64,000 nucleotides of DNA from Eumeta japonica (taxonomy: Eukaryota; Arthropoda; Insecta; Lepidoptera; Psychidae), in assembly GCA_005406025.1 (NCBI GenBank), contig BGZK01002028.1, positions 1 through 64,000 of the forward strand. Reading direction: 5' to 3'. Position numbers and translations under genes: made by a program. The notes beneath the pieces were generated by a model, which saw nothing but the letters and a program-made list of their open reading frames with translations, did no database searches and was not told where the DNA came from. Shown one piece after another: positions 1 to 12,654 of this stretch; the first letter of the stretch is position 1; every line of letters begins with the position of its first letter.

Positions 1-306
1 AATTCAATATAAAAGAAAACTTTCATTTCATTTGTGAAGTGTTTGGAAGGTGTGGAAATGTTTGGAAGCTTTGATATTTATAGAAAAGTTTTCATGGCTT
101 TTCAAAATATATAACATATAAAAGTGTAGGTCTCATATATCAGCAGATTTACCTTCGTACTATCAAATACGGTAATCCGGTAAGAAGTTGTCACATAGAA
201 TACAACGATAAATCCCAAGTTCACGAAAACCTGAAATTACACATTTGATATAGAAATTGTGTAGTCGGATTAAGATGACAGTCATTTGAGTGCTGTGACT
301 ACGTAC

Positions 307-1074
307 TTGAAAGCCGAAAACTTTCTCGAAATAGAAACAAGCTCTTTTCATCTGGCGGCTGATAATTTCCAATTTCCAAAACTTGTTCTCTGCATGCGTT
401 TCCGATCGTATACATGCCTCGTTCTTTATATTTTCATCAAATTCTGTTTTCACTGTTTTATCGCTTTCGTAACATATTACATTATTAACATTCCATAAAA
501 TCTCAGCTATGACGCCCAAATACGACATGGTTGTAAATGATTGTGCATATAATCGCAGAATTAATGGAATTAACAATACTTCAGATAAAATATTTAACAG
601 TGACAAAGTTGATTCGTTTGAACTAGGTTTAAAAATCATATAAGTTGTCATAAACGTTGTTGAAGTACTTATAAAGAGGAACAATACCAACATATAGCGA
701 TTTAGTTTCTTCATTTTCAGTTGATAGTCATGATATCCTTTAAAGTGTGAATTTAATTCGTTCAAATAAAACACCATCTGTTTATAATGATCTGCACAGG
801 AACTAGCACCGTAGCTCAAGACGAAAGAGTGGGCGGCCAGCATTATCACATTGAGAATACGGACATTCCTTAGTCCTGTTTCGTATTCATCAGCGATGCT
901 TTCGTCATATCTCATATATATATTCAATGTGCAAGTTATAAATTCGAATAAAATGTTTAAGTATTTGATGATGCTCCGTAGCTTGCGACAAATTATTTGT
1001 TCCCTGAATATCAACAAAGTATTTTCGATCGTTTGTACATTTTGTAGTAATTTTATGTCGATTTCTAATCGCAT
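307..1074 (-). CDS. Gr: Gr-1: gustatory receptor, exon 1 (partial gene, leaves window)
   Basis: Exon 1 of a seven-transmembrane insect chemoreceptor on the minus strand. The first ATG is at 1074-1072; an in-frame TAG lies just upstream at 1101-1099. The 256 codons hold hydrophobic segments at roughly residues 37-56, 72-96, 128-150 and 160-185. The exon ends with Val-Phe-Gly-Phe-Gln followed at once by a GTACGT donor (306-301). This is the same phase-0 junction seen after Phe-Gly-x-x in the other receptors here. The open frame continues to 163, but that stretch is probably intron read-through. Exons 2-4 should lie left of position 1, since introns of the other copies exceed 700 bp. Sequence divergence from Gr-3/5/6 is high, so it is a different subfamily. 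An odorant receptor is less likely because of the shared splice position. Ligand unknown. Confidence 0.75.
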
Positions 1075-1799
1075 TTCCACTAATTTATTTAATACACTCT
1101 ATAGTTGTCTGCGTCGTTGTCGTTCTCCTCGTCTTCGAATCGCAATGAAAAAGGAAATAATGAGTAAACTGACTTCTCTTCGTTACGCTAATAACATTCA
1201 TTATCATTTGACCTGTCACTCATACGACGTAAAATATCAATAAATCATTCGGTTAATAAAATTGATTTTGCTAATAGGCTTAGTAATAAAAATGATCGAT
1301 GTTTGTCTTTATACTTCAAAATGAAAAAAAACTGCCTTTGAAAACCCATCCAAGAATTAGCTATATTTGGAGTCGATAACATCTAACGATATAGCAGACG
1401 CAGTCGTGCCTCATTAGAAGAATAACAATTTCCTTTCAAAATAAATTATTTTCATTTATAATACGGTGTTATTAAATAAGCTTTTTGAATGATCATATTC
1501 AGTATTAGATATCAATATTACTCGCCAGATTGGAAAAGACGTAGAGAAAAAGAACCGGATGGGAGCATCTTATTCTTTGCAATTGTTATACATTTATTAT
1601 GTCATATGTTTATTCATTAATACAATAATAATATTTTTTAATGACAATAGATTTTTCAAATTGTTTATTGTTTAGGTTCAATACTTCTTTCTGATTTTTA
1701 CGGTTTCGTACCTCAAAAGAAAAAAACGGAAAGCTGATCTGTCTGTTAGGTACATCTAATTTGCTCCGAAACCACTAAACTAATTGAGTCGACACTTGG

Positions 1800-1856
1800 T
1801 ACTCACACACACATGCACACGCACACACCCACACACACAATAACGCGCACACACGT
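1800..1856. repeat. CA-rich microsatellite
   Basis: Imperfect run of CA with CG and CC interruptions. Confidence 0.85.
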
Positions 1857-4800
1857 TTCTTTTTATTTCACACGATTCTTCAAAATCTACGCGGCGGAAT
1901 TTGCTCAACTTATTTTTTTTATTTTAACTATACCATGTCCCATTATTTGGCGTCGCCTTTTCTTGTACTTTATCGTCCATTCAATATAATCTTGTGCTTG
2001 GTCTGCATTTTCGAGAACGTAAATATGTTTGAAATACAAGCCCAAGTGCGATGGTTAGTAGCACAGTGCACAGTGCTTCAACCACCGCCACTCAGCGACG
2101 GGTACCGAACCCGCCGCGTGCAATTCAGTGTCTACCAAGTCCGTTTCGGACATACACGTGCACGCACGGTTAACGACCTAACAAATGGCTTTAGAGGCTT
2201 AAGTATTTTGTTATGAACTGTTACGTTTACGATATCAACATTTTTAAAACTAATATTGTGTTTGATTAATATTGAAGCGTTTAATAACAATGCCATTACT
2301 GCTACCGAATATATTAACATGATTTATTGTCGGCGAGTTTGCAGAGGTGGTATCTCTGCGGCTTTGAAACTTTATAGTTAAACTTACCTTGACAGGTAAC
2401 AACTTGTGAGTAATATTGCGTGCTGTTTATCGTCTACACGATATTTTGCCTACATGTGGAAAAGCGGATACTAATTCCATAATACCGTCGACGTCCGTTA
2501 CATCATTGACAACATCAAGTGTCATTTGTAGGTAAGTGACTAGATAAATTCTTTAACTATAATACATCGCATAGCCCATTGGTCACGTACTCAGACGCGG
2601 CGCAGGGTGCGTGAGCGTTCGGGCGTAATCTGCCCGAGCACTTCGTAGGATTTTCTATGTAGTATTTTTATAATATATTATTTGTAAGAATATGTTCAAT
2701 GATACATTTTTGTTACAGTTACTTTGGCAAAAATGTTCTAAAAAAGGAGGATATTACGAATATTTGCGGTAAGATGCATGATCGATTCCATCCCGTATAA
2801 CATTTTGGAATTTCCAGCATTGTGACACCCACTGATCAAAATTAAATTCTCATTTCTGTACAGTCACTTTGTTTAGATGTTGTTGGTTGATAGTCTAACA
2901 TCTTAAATGAAACATAACAGCAGGTGTAATGGCTGTCTTATGCAGATATCCTTTTACCTTTAGATAAATTTTTCTGTCACACATTGCGCCTGTAAACTGT
3001 CTCCATTTCATCCGTTTTCTTATTTTTCTGTGAGTAACATACTTTTTTATCTAGCTGTTTTTGTTAATTACCGTCCAAGGTATTTTAGTTATATCAACAA
3101 AGATGGAAAGCTACTTCCTATTGAGATCTTTATGTTGTCTGGGTTAATGGCGTTATCGAGAAAGAATGTTCAGTCTTTTTCGACTGATTTTCAGGCCTTT
3201 TATCTCTAATGCCTCTATCCAGCAGTTCAAATTCCAATAACAACGTCAAATTAAAACTGTAACTACCCAGTTTTAATTTTTTTTTCAATTTCCATAGTAG
3301 GATGTTAAAAAGGTCTAATGTATTGGAGGATGATTTTCCGTACAAAGGTACTTTCTTGAAAAATACTAAAACATATCATAATATATATTTTTTAAATTCA
3401 AGACTTAAAACAAGCAATGTTATTTCTAAAGGTTAAACGAACGGCCTTAGTATTTTTTTAAAATAGAATATTTTCAAGTGTCACATACACTTAAACTGAC
3501 ACCTTTAGAATAAAATTCATCGAAGATAGGAATTACTGTTAAATATATCTAAGCCAACAAAATAATAGCTTTAAGTTTATCTTATTACAGAGGCGGCATT
3601 GTCGCGTTGGATGGCTTTAGATAAGATTTGAAACAAAACAGACCTAAAAATTCACTCTTTATGACTGAGTTTCTTGCTCAAATCCTAAATGAAGGACTTT
3701 GCTCAACTGTCCCAAAAAATAACTGGTCAAAAGCGACTGAGATTATAAAACATGTGTCCTACAGGACGTTGTATTTGTAATATTTTTATTTAAAAAATGA
3801 TTTTGCTGCTAATGCCATTCTAAGAACGCGGCCTATTCAAATATTCTGGCATGTTACAGGCTGGATGAATGAATAACCAAAGGGTAAGAACATCATTTAG
3901 AACATTAAGATAACACTATCCAAAAAGTTTGTCCTCGTGAGACATTGACATAGGACAAAATAGCAGGTAGGTTAATATTACTTAATTGTAAGTTAAGTAG
4001 GTAGGTCAGTCACCATAATGTGGCTTGGTATCACTCGTTACGGTCCAGATCAACGGTGAGGATGATTTAAACTGTCTATCTCAAAGTTTTATCTAAGTCA
4101 GCAGATGGAGAAAGAGGTAACGAAAGATTAAATATACCTATTTATAAAGTGAAAAATAGTGTCAAAGCGCAAGCTTAAAATTAAAGATTGTGAGAGGGAT
4201 ACTTTTCATCATTCTATGATCTCTTATAAGAAAATTTAAAAATTTTATAGTTTTTGATTATTCGCGATTTAGATTTTCTAAGCTTCGAAATGGTGGAGCG
4301 GAAACGAGCCAAATACAAGCGCGTTCCATCGCTGCAAGGGCTCAATGTTGGTTTTTATGCATTCTGAGCCTATTTCGGCATCTTTCACCTAACAGATAAA
4401 AAGGAAATCCAAGATCTTGTAATACATTTTAAATTTCTAAAGTAAGCAGGAAAAATCTCAGAGGGTCACTTTTATGAACGCTTTCTGGATAGAATAATAT
4501 TATCTTCCTTAAAAATATCACTTGCTAATTATATTCACTCGAAAGAGAAACGGATATATATATATTAGCTGACCCGCCCGCTTCGCTGGGTAATTTTTAT
4601 TATAAGTAAAATGGCGAAGGATTTACGGAATTCGAAAAATGAGTAGCCTAGAACCATCTACAGATCATTCCGCATCGAATGGCCCCAGTCCCATGTCCAT
4701 ATGTTTAGTAGTTTTTACGTGATTGGCGAACAAAGACAACCTATTTTCATTATACATGTATAGATATGATGTACTTGTATATATATAGATAAGTTATTTT

Positions 4801-5446
4801 ATCTCTAAATGCAGTTAAAATAAGAAAGAAGAAAGCCCAAAAGCTGGATGTAGTGGCAATTTGATAATTTAATGTCTTATATTTTCATGTCTAAGTCCCC
4901 GATATTGCCTAATAAATAAAAAATAATATAAACATAATGTATAACTTTAATTAAATAAAGCAATTGTAATTGAACGAATAATGAAAACAAATTAATTAAA
5001 ATTGAATATTGATATGGTATATTGCATGAAGATGATAAGTATACCAATATTTTTTCATTCGTTTGTTTTCGGTTTGGTTGATTCTCTATTTATTGATTCT
5101 CGCAGCATTTTCATTTTATAATCCGTTCTGACGAATCATCACAACTAAATTCGACATAATTTATTTTAGCAAAGTTATTCTGAGACTATTTTTCAAGATG
5201 TGACGTTGGCATAAAATTCATACGTATGCGGATGAAATACATGAAATTTCTGCAAACGTTTGAACAAAAGAATATTGTCAGCCAAAGGAATCACATTCGA
5301 ATCTTGTGATGTTTGTATATAAAAATATTATAACATAAATAAATGTCGCTTTTCGTTATTTCTAAGATTCTGTCACAAATTTATATCAAAATTAATATAT
5401 AGTAATAGAATAAATTAAAAATAGATTTTCGAAACTCGTACATAGC

Positions 5447-5471
<25 letters not shown>
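5447..5471. repeat. (AT)n microsatellite
   Basis: Uninterrupted alternation of A and T over about 25 bases. Confidence 0.9.
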
Positions 5472-5478
<7 letters not shown>

Positions 5479-7260
5479 AGAAAAAGTTGACGTTGCAAAA
5501 ATCTGTTGCAAATATCTATTTTTTTTTAACAATTGAAGTCGTTTAAAAAAATAAAAAGTCGAATCAGCATATATATATTTTTAAAATATTCCAATTATTT
5601 AATTTTTTTATTATTACAAACTACATGTTATAGAGAAATTTATTGATTAGGTGATAATCGAAATTTTTTTAAGAAAATATAATCCTTAATGAAAAATGGA
5701 TTTTAAAAAAGATAAAGTTTTTATAAAAAATAAATTATTACTTGAAAATGCAATTATTGTTTGATAATTTTTTTGAGCCACGCAATATTTAAAGGATCAT
5801 TCTTTGTATGAGCTCTTGCTCTTGCATTTTCTAATTTTTCATTTCTTGTTTAAATAAACGATTTTTTACAATACAATGAAACTTTCATACTAATATTCTT
5901 TTAATTAATTTAAAACCAATCACCTATGTTTTTTTTAGACAAATATTTTTTCTATTATTTTAAAACTTTTAAATACATGTCTTTAATCTTGCCTTTGTGA
6001 GTATTTCTTTATCATTTTAAATTCAGTATATTAGGTATTGCCTCGCTACTGCCACGTCGTCGTCAGTTTTCGGCTTCTTTAATTTAGTGGCTGGCGATGG
6101 CCTAGATCGCATTTATCTGTTCTCAAGCGATAGAGAAACGCTAAAACGAAACAGTGGAAAGAGAATGGGAAAGAAAAAGGAACATACCACGGGACAAGCG
6201 GCCTGGGCTCACTCACTGCGGGCGCATTCTCTTCCTTTCTCCGTTTTGGTCCAATGTCTTGATCACCGACTTGATAAACATACCGAAATTACAATTGGAA
6301 CACGATGCTGACTCACGGGAGCCATCACATACAATGTCCCACACGAAAAATTATATGCGCCACGACGATATTAATTTGAACTGTGATGACCGCTAGATGG
6401 CGCTTCTTTCAGTTATGGAGGTGTCGAGGTATATCGGATTACTATTATGTCGTAACAAAGTATACTATAAACCACTAAAGTTAAAACGAAAACACCTAGG
6501 TTATTTCTGTTCGAAAAACTCGAAGGAGTTTTGTTCTAAAGCTCTTATTTTATTATTCATATAATAATTCGGTATTTTTTTGAAAAATCAACGAAAAAAC
6601 TCTTTTGTGCATCTTTATACGTAATTTCAATTTTTTGACTTATCTTCCAAATTGTTTTTTTATTTGCACTTCGTGACTGGCCTTTGCAGACAGCAAATCC
6701 AGCCATGCGTTTTTCTTTTCACTAATTACTTCCTTTACTTCGAATTTCTACCATTGATTTTCTTTCTTGCTAACATTTGTTTTCTTATTCAGCACATATA
6801 GCTTTTTTTGTTTTGTTTACTAAAATATATTTCGTACCTTCAAAAATGCGTCAAGTTCTAGACGTTTGTAATGTTTGATTTTACCAGAGCTATCTTTCAA
6901 TGGCTTTGCATATTCATTTTTTCCTTCGAATCGTGAAGCTTGCTACCTATTATTCGTTATAGCTTTATAGTGACCATTTTCGCATAGTATTACCAATGCT
7001 GACATAAAGCTTTAATTCAACAGACCATCAAGAAGTGGTTCGTCACTGACGTCACGGTACACTCTCGTTTTCATAACTGTGTTTCTTTACCATCATCGAC
7101 AATTATAAAGTCTATCATACTTTTGTATTCTCCTATTCGCCAAATATATGTGTATCATTATGTACTCATAAATAGTGTTTGTCACACACAAGTTAAACTT
7201 TTAACAAAAAAAATTAAGATATACTATTTCCATATCATATATTCATATTGTGTTATATAG

Positions 7261-7290
7261 ACACTTTATAATGATATCATTATAAAGTGT
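7261..7290. repeat. Perfect 30-bp palindrome
   Basis: The 15-bp arm ACACTTTATAATGAT is followed directly by its exact reverse complement, with no spacer. It is not next to any gene end that I can identify. Confidence 0.9.
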
Positions 7291-7775
7291 TTCAAAGATA
7301 TTCCAAGTAAAAAAGCCCGGCTGTGGTAGCAGAGGTATCTTTATCTCTGTTAAAAAATAAAGTTAAAAAGAAATGAAAAGTGAATAATTTAGAAAATACG
7401 TTTCTGTAACATAGAAACATAAGCAGCAAAATTTTACAATAAGCTTATATATTTTCATTATTTTTAAATTATTTGAATAATTTATGATAAATATTAATGA
7501 CGTTTTGTATAGGTATATTAAATGCTACTTAGATTATTTCACGAGAAGATGATAATTTATGTACTGTATTTATTCATTTTGCGTTTGAAATTATATCTAT
7601 AATGTACAAACGCATAGAAGTAAAATATACTTGTAATTAATAAACATATTTATTTTTAGCAATATATTCGGATAAGGCAAATGATTCAATAATGCATAAA
7701 CAGACAACAGAATATAACTGAATTTTATTAAAAAAAAAAATTTTCAACATTAATAATCTTAAATAGTGAATTGCG

Positions 7776-7930
7776 TTAAAAAACAATGGTGTACGCGGCG
7801 CTGACGAAAAGCACGGCGGGCACCAGCGGCATGTCCAGGCGCAGGCCCCTTGAGTACCTCAGCCCGTTGCCGCGCGTACGCAGCGACGCCACGCGCAACA
7901 CGTTTGTTACGAAACAGCTGCGCTTGTCAC
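7776..7930 (-). CDS. Gr: Gr-2: gustatory receptor, last exon only, one base short
   Basis: Minus-strand terminal exon of a gustatory receptor. It opens after a TAG acceptor at 7931-7933 with phase 1: two bases, GT, complete a Gly codon, then Asp-Lys. This matches the Gly-Asp start of the last exon of Gr-3 and Gr-5. The frame runs through Val-Leu-Arg-Val, a Leu-Arg-Leu-Asp-Met motif and a TM7-like stretch, then Ala-Tyr-Thr-Ile-Val-Phe and an immediate TAA. The six-A run at 7778-7783 lies at this point. With one more base in the run the frame would continue into Leu-Thr-Gln-Phe, the family's conserved TYxxxxxQF ending, and stop near 7757. The loss is therefore either a sequencing error or a recent frameshift. 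Exons 1-3 should lie at higher coordinates on the minus strand, but I could not find them. Confidence 0.7.
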
Positions 7931-8037
7931 CTACGTAATCAATACGCGACTGTAGTAAGATTGTTACAGAATCTGTCCCTACAACATACACTCGTAAGGG
8001 ATAATTCTCTTCGGGAGACACGCAATCCTTGTATCTA

Positions 8038-8270
8038 CTAGGAACATATTTCGGCTTTTAAAAATAATAAATCGAACATATCTCATTTTGCTAGACATTT
8101 AACAGAAACCGGTCATAAACTCAATAACCCGAATCATGGTTTCGATGTTTTGCATAGGTGTGAGAAAGAATGGTTAATTAATAAATAAATGTAAAATTTC
8201 CTGAGGATGTGCCTTGTTGGCATGAAACGTACGTAGAATTAACAATTTAACAGTTAGCGGAATTAGGTAA
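8038..8270 (+). mobile_element. Penelope-like element fragment (3' end of GIY-YIG region)
   Basis: The stretch starts with 'gaacatatttcggc', which is the last piece of the Penelope-like element at the right end of the window. It goes on to encode a Ser-His-Phe-Ala-x-His-Leu-x-x-Thr-Gly-His motif and then a Glu-Lys-Glu-Trp-Leu-Ile segment. These are typical of the tail of the GIY-YIG endonuclease domain. It is truncated at the 5' end inside the endonuclease and has no RT. It lies immediately beside the Gr-2 exon on the opposite strand. Confidence 0.7.
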
Positions 8271-11200
8271 TTATAAAAATAAATAACACTTGCTTAGGTG
8301 TTCAATATCTGTCGATCCTCTGGAATCAATATTCAATCATTTGGATAGAGATTCGTAGTGGAGAGGCAGATTCGAGAGTCAGCGGTGGGTTGCATGCTGC
8401 ATGTTAATGCATGTTGCAGGCAAGCTTCTACTATGGATTTCCGCGAATTAACACCTCACAGAATACAATATTTAAAAATAATAGGTAACTTTTACGAATG
8501 GTCGTAGCTCAGGTACTAGCAGCAATTAAGTACGTGACGAAATTATGTACTCTAACTCCCTATGTATTCGTAAATCATTGATCAACTGCTGTCGTTCATG
8601 TTTGTACCGATGTTGCCTTAGTAGCAGTTTTTCGATCCATTTGTTCTTTTCATTAATAAAAATAATGATGACAAAAGAAAGGTGATTGGCATGAGACTTT
8701 CATTTTTCAAACGCATCCAATTGTAACTCTGAATTACAATCAAATTTTTTTTACGATTATATGCTTTAGTACATGTTAAAAAGGACATAGTAATTTATAC
8801 TTGTGTAGATACATTTTGTAACTAAGACTACCCAGAATTTTCTAATCTAATATTTATTGGATAAATTAAAATGTTGTCAAAGCATCGTGCATGTGAAGAT
8901 CTATGGTCTTACCTACCTTCCTCGGAAAAAGGCATGAGCTTCTAAAAGTAAAAATTACATTATAAAAATGATTGAGTTTTTGTGTTGGTAATTTGTGCGT
9001 AAACGGAGGATTTATTAAGTTTATTCATTTTTTCCTGCAACTTGCTAATTTCTTGAAAAATCCGACAATGTGAAAATAGCATAGATGTCAGACGTTAATT
9101 CGAATTTTATACACATTTTTTATGTAATTAATAATTCATCTCGATCTATAAGAAATTATATAAGCAATCATCAGATGATCTCTCGATAACTTAAAAAGAT
9201 AGATACATTTATAGCGTAATTTATTAATGATTATGAAACGAAAGGAAATTGTATTTTACAATTTAATCACAAGGACATACGAGAAATTAAGTAATGTGCC
9301 CCGCATTATTTATTTCTAATTCCATGGCCTTAATCATTGCTCAAACTCCATCATAATTTTGATGTTAAAGAAGTGGTACATCTTCCATTCGATTTAATTT
9401 CGTTCAACGTCTACAGTTACTCAAACGACAATAAATAACGGTCGTTATTGACGCCATAGTTTAATTTTTCATGTAGGATTCTTTTGTTGTTTAAATAGTA
9501 ACTAAGCAACTCCTCCAATGCTATACAACATTAAACATTATAACTGGTAACATTGGTTTCCTTTTCCGTCCGATATAGCAGTTGTGTCAGATTTTACTCG
9601 GCCGTAGGTCCGCGCCGGCGTTCACTACTAACGCCCTACGTCATTTAACAACTGGCGGCACGATGGGTTATGTGCTCGCCGAGGCACGCGGCCAACGCTT
9701 CGATTTATGTCATAACACGAGTTTTATATAAAAGGGAGACAATTTCAATTTAGGAAAATGAACAGGAAAAACTGTGAAATGACTAACGATATACCTACTT
9801 GTTGAAACAATAATGTCTATTGCATCTAGGGTTTGCTCAATGTATCAACATCGCTTTACTAAAATTTGAAATGTAATATTTGTTTATTTATCTGTTTGTG
9901 TATAATGCATTTAATTAATACTAAGATTATAAACTGTTAAAATATAATTCTCTAATATTACAGTTTATGTTACATGTTACAGTTTACAGTATTCCTCGTT
10001 ATTAATAATCACGTTAATGTTATTGACTCGTATTTTATTTTGATTTTTCAAATTTAATTACATTTGATGTAACTTAAAAGTCACCTGCAGATTTACTCTA
10101 AACTAGGACGCAATTTGTTCGTTGAAGAACGCTTTATCTCGGACGAAATACACTTTTCTGAATTAAAAAAAAATACTAGACATAAATACGCATTTTTCAG
10201 CGAAACATCCAAATTTACCTCTCAAAACAATCGTGTAGTTAACAAAAAGAAAATATTTAATTCAGATAAGTATAGGTGCTAAATAAACTTTTTTCTTGTC
10301 TCTCGGGGTGAATATACTTAATACTGGTAAACCATCAGAGCTCTAGACTTTTAGACTCGCTCGCTTCTGACGTACGATGTGCTTATCGTTTACCGCGTGA
10401 TAAAAGTAGTCACAATGCTATACGTTTTAATCGAAAACAGGTAACGTTTATTTGTAATTGATATCTTAAAAAGGAGGCTGTCTACTATTCTCATACACAT
10501 GCATATGTTCACGATTTTCTTGAAAACTGCTTAGTTTCTTTTTCTAATCCTTTCGCGGTATCAGGTTGTGCCTCAGTGGTGGGGATGTAAAAGACCAATT
10601 TTGTTTGCATCAAAATAAACCAGTGCATCTTCTATTAACACGTCGCATTAAATACTAAATTGAAACAGCTCAAAGGCTAATTACAAAGATAATACTTACA
10701 TAGTGGATTATTGCCATTATGAAGTATCACTTTATTGTCGCTATAGTATTAAACTGAATTTCTTCTCCGTAAACTTAAACCGAAAGTTTTAACGATGTTT
10801 GTAAATAGCCTGTCATGACACATAAAATGTGATAAATACTTAAAAGTTAACAATTAAAGTAGTAGAGCTTTCCACTTGTCCCGACCTATACGCGCTTTAT
10901 TTTTTAAATCAAAAAAAGTATTAATTTTAGTGGTTTTTATAGTTTAAATCTGTATTTATAAGTACGCTTGAAAAATAGAATAGGAACCATAAAATCTCAG
11001 CTATATATAAATGGAGTCAGACAATAATTTTCGCCCACGCGGTATTATACAACATGTTGTCTGGTCCATTAGAGATAATTGTGTAGCAAATTCATGCATG
11101 AAAGTATTGTTTAGGAATAAACATCCTCAAAAAATTCCTCAAAGCCACAGAAACGTACGTAAAATTCAATGCTTAATTAATCACAATCAAAATAACTAAT

Positions 11201-11410
11201 TCTTGATAAATTTTATTGAATGCAAATATTAATTTCAATTACAGAAATTAATCAATGAGAATAAATGACCAGTTTTTATTATCACACATTTATTTTTGTA
11301 ATTGCAATTAAAAAAAGAACCAAATAAAAGGTAAATTTTTCAAAATCGTATTGGATATGTGAATAACCCAAATATGTTCTGTATGATTTCAGTTGTTAAC
11401 ATAAATACTA
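8271..11410. other. Intergenic region without a recognisable gene
   Basis: AT-rich, with no supported coding sequence. A GC-rich patch lies at about 9570-9720. The 62-codon frame at 11011-11199 resembles nothing I know. Missing exons of minus-strand Gr-2 would be expected in this interval but none was recognised. Confidence 0.4.
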
Positions 11411-11488
11411 ACACCAAAAATTATACCAGCAACTTTTTTGTACAATTTGTTAGTTGTCTACGTTACATCACATTATCTAACTTCATTC
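11411..11488 (+). pseudogene. Gr: Orphan gustatory receptor exon-2 relic
   Basis: This stretch resembles exon 2 of the plus-strand receptors. The core AlaThrPheLeuTyrAsnLeuLeuValValTyr aligns with AlaAlaPheValTyrAsnLeuValIleValTyr in Gr-3. It ends at a GTGAGT donor exactly 26 codons from the aligned start. The upstream 'tatgttctgtatgatttcag' resembles the intron 1 end of Gr-3, but about 15 extra bases now separate that acceptor from the aligned start. No exon 1, 3 or 4 was found nearby. It is best read as a remnant of a lost tandem copy. Confidence 0.6.
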
Positions 11489-12114
11489 GTGAGTATTAAG
11501 TATTTTTGTATTATTTTACGAATAAAAGCCACAGACCGCTACCAAGCTAAAACTGCTCTTTCAAATTTGGTAACCGATAAATCAAGACCAAATGTCGTTC
11601 AGATTAAATTATAAGTTACTTTCATAGTTATATAGCTAGTTTTGCTAGTGTGGGCCTCCTGCAAAAATTCCAGTTATGTCATTTTCGACGAAATTAGGTC
11701 CTTAATGTAATAAATTTTTATTCGCATAAAATTTCATTTTATTCCATATCCGATCCGTCGATAACTTAATAAAATAAGTATTAAACAAGTGTGAGTCGGA
11801 CTCTCTCACCGAGGGTTCCGTATAAACCTGAAAGTATATAAGTAAAAGTTCACCCATCACGACAATCGAGTCATAGTTATGGTCTTTTTATTGCAAAATG
11901 AAATCCATAACATTAAAATGTGGAAAGCTGGAGGAGCGAAAATTTAAGACAAAGGTCTGTTTATTGTTTAAGTAATCTTTTATTTTATTTTAACAGATAT
12001 CATTTATTTTATAACACAACTTAAATACCGACATTAGCCTTGCAGCAGTCTTGCAAAAGTTCTTTAATCAAAGTTGTTTAGTCATTTTTTAGAAATCTGT
12101 TTCAAAAATTCTAA
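11489..12114. other. Non-coding stretch
   Basis: I see no gene. The stretch around 11640-11830 ('gtgtgagtcggactctctcaccgagggttccg'-type wording, shortened here) resembles lepidopteran dispersed-repeat ends. Confidence 0.35.
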
Positions 12115-12474
12115 TTAAGTATAAATTTGAACCAGATCTGTAAATGGTGACTGAAAAAGGTATGAATAGTAAGTACCACATTGAAGATTGAAGTTCGAAA
12201 AAACGTTAACTATAGTTGTACTACTTCTTGTAGTGCTAGTGTTTATTAACGGAAACATGTTTATGGATGAAAAATATGTGGAAATTCCATTTTGGGGATT
12301 CATTCTAAAATCGATATTGAAGTCTCCCACAACAATCAGACGAGAACATGAATTATACCTATTGAGGTTGCTGCCGTATATTGTTGTATTTACGCATTGT
12401 ACTGCAACATTAATTTGACATTGTGGTGACCTATGTACAATTATTACTCTGACATTAAACATTTCAAGATGCAC
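12115..12474 (-). pseudogene. Endonuclease/exonuclease/phosphatase-domain fragment of a retroelement
   Basis: The 119-codon minus-strand frame contains Val-Val-Gly-Asp-Phe-Asn-Ile-Asp, the GDFN motif of apurinic-like (EEP) endonuclease domains. This is followed by an Asn-Thr-Ser-Thr-Thr-Arg-Ser-Ser-Thr-Thr-Ile segment and Val-Phe-Ser-Asn-Phe, spaced as in transposon-encoded EEP domains. No reverse transcriptase is adjacent, so this is a fragment. A non-LTR retrotransposon or a Helitron-linked endonuclease are both possible sources. Confidence 0.6.
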
Positions 12475-12654
12475 GCATTCACAATGGCCGTTTGCAGCGC
12501 CTGGGTTATTTATATAATATCTTTTACTTCATCCGTCTGTCATCACGGCATCCTTAAGATTGCGACGTGCATACGCAATAAAATGTTATCCCCTCCCCAT
12601 ACACAGAGATAAATCGCGGTCAATGCGGTAACTACAATTATGTTCATAATTTTT

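Larger units (their letters stand above)
1102..7755. other. Intergenic region without a recognisable gene
   Basis: No open frame here looks like a protein family I know. It holds a diverged retroposon tail around 1680-1760 (the 'gtacctcaaaag' type also seen near 13400), a CA microsatellite, two GC-rich patches (about 2040-2170 and 2580-2645), another retroposon-like scrap near 4565-4790 beginning 'gctgacccgcccgcttcgc', an AT microsatellite, and a GC-richer block at 6040-6400 with short overlapping frames that ends in 'gctagatggcgct', a common insect repeat ending. A good splice-donor-like GTAAGTGA sits at 2532, but no exon could be attached to it. Confidence 0.5.

Noticed and set aside
2040..2645. 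GC-rich patches and a GTAAGT donor at 2532 suggesting a first exon
   Set aside because: No coding potential or matching acceptor could be identified.
6087..6396. Two overlapping plus-strand frames of 74-80 codons
   Set aside because: Block ends in a common dispersed-repeat motif and the frames resemble no protein family.
9570..9720. GC-rich patch that could be a coding exon of Gr-2 on the minus strand
   Set aside because: A short Ile-Glu-Ala-Leu-Ala-Ala-Cys reading is suggestive of exon 3, but stops on both sides and no clear splice sites.
12188..12418. 76-codon plus-strand frame
   Set aside because: Antisense shadow of the endonuclease fragment, whose GDFN motif is on the minus strand.
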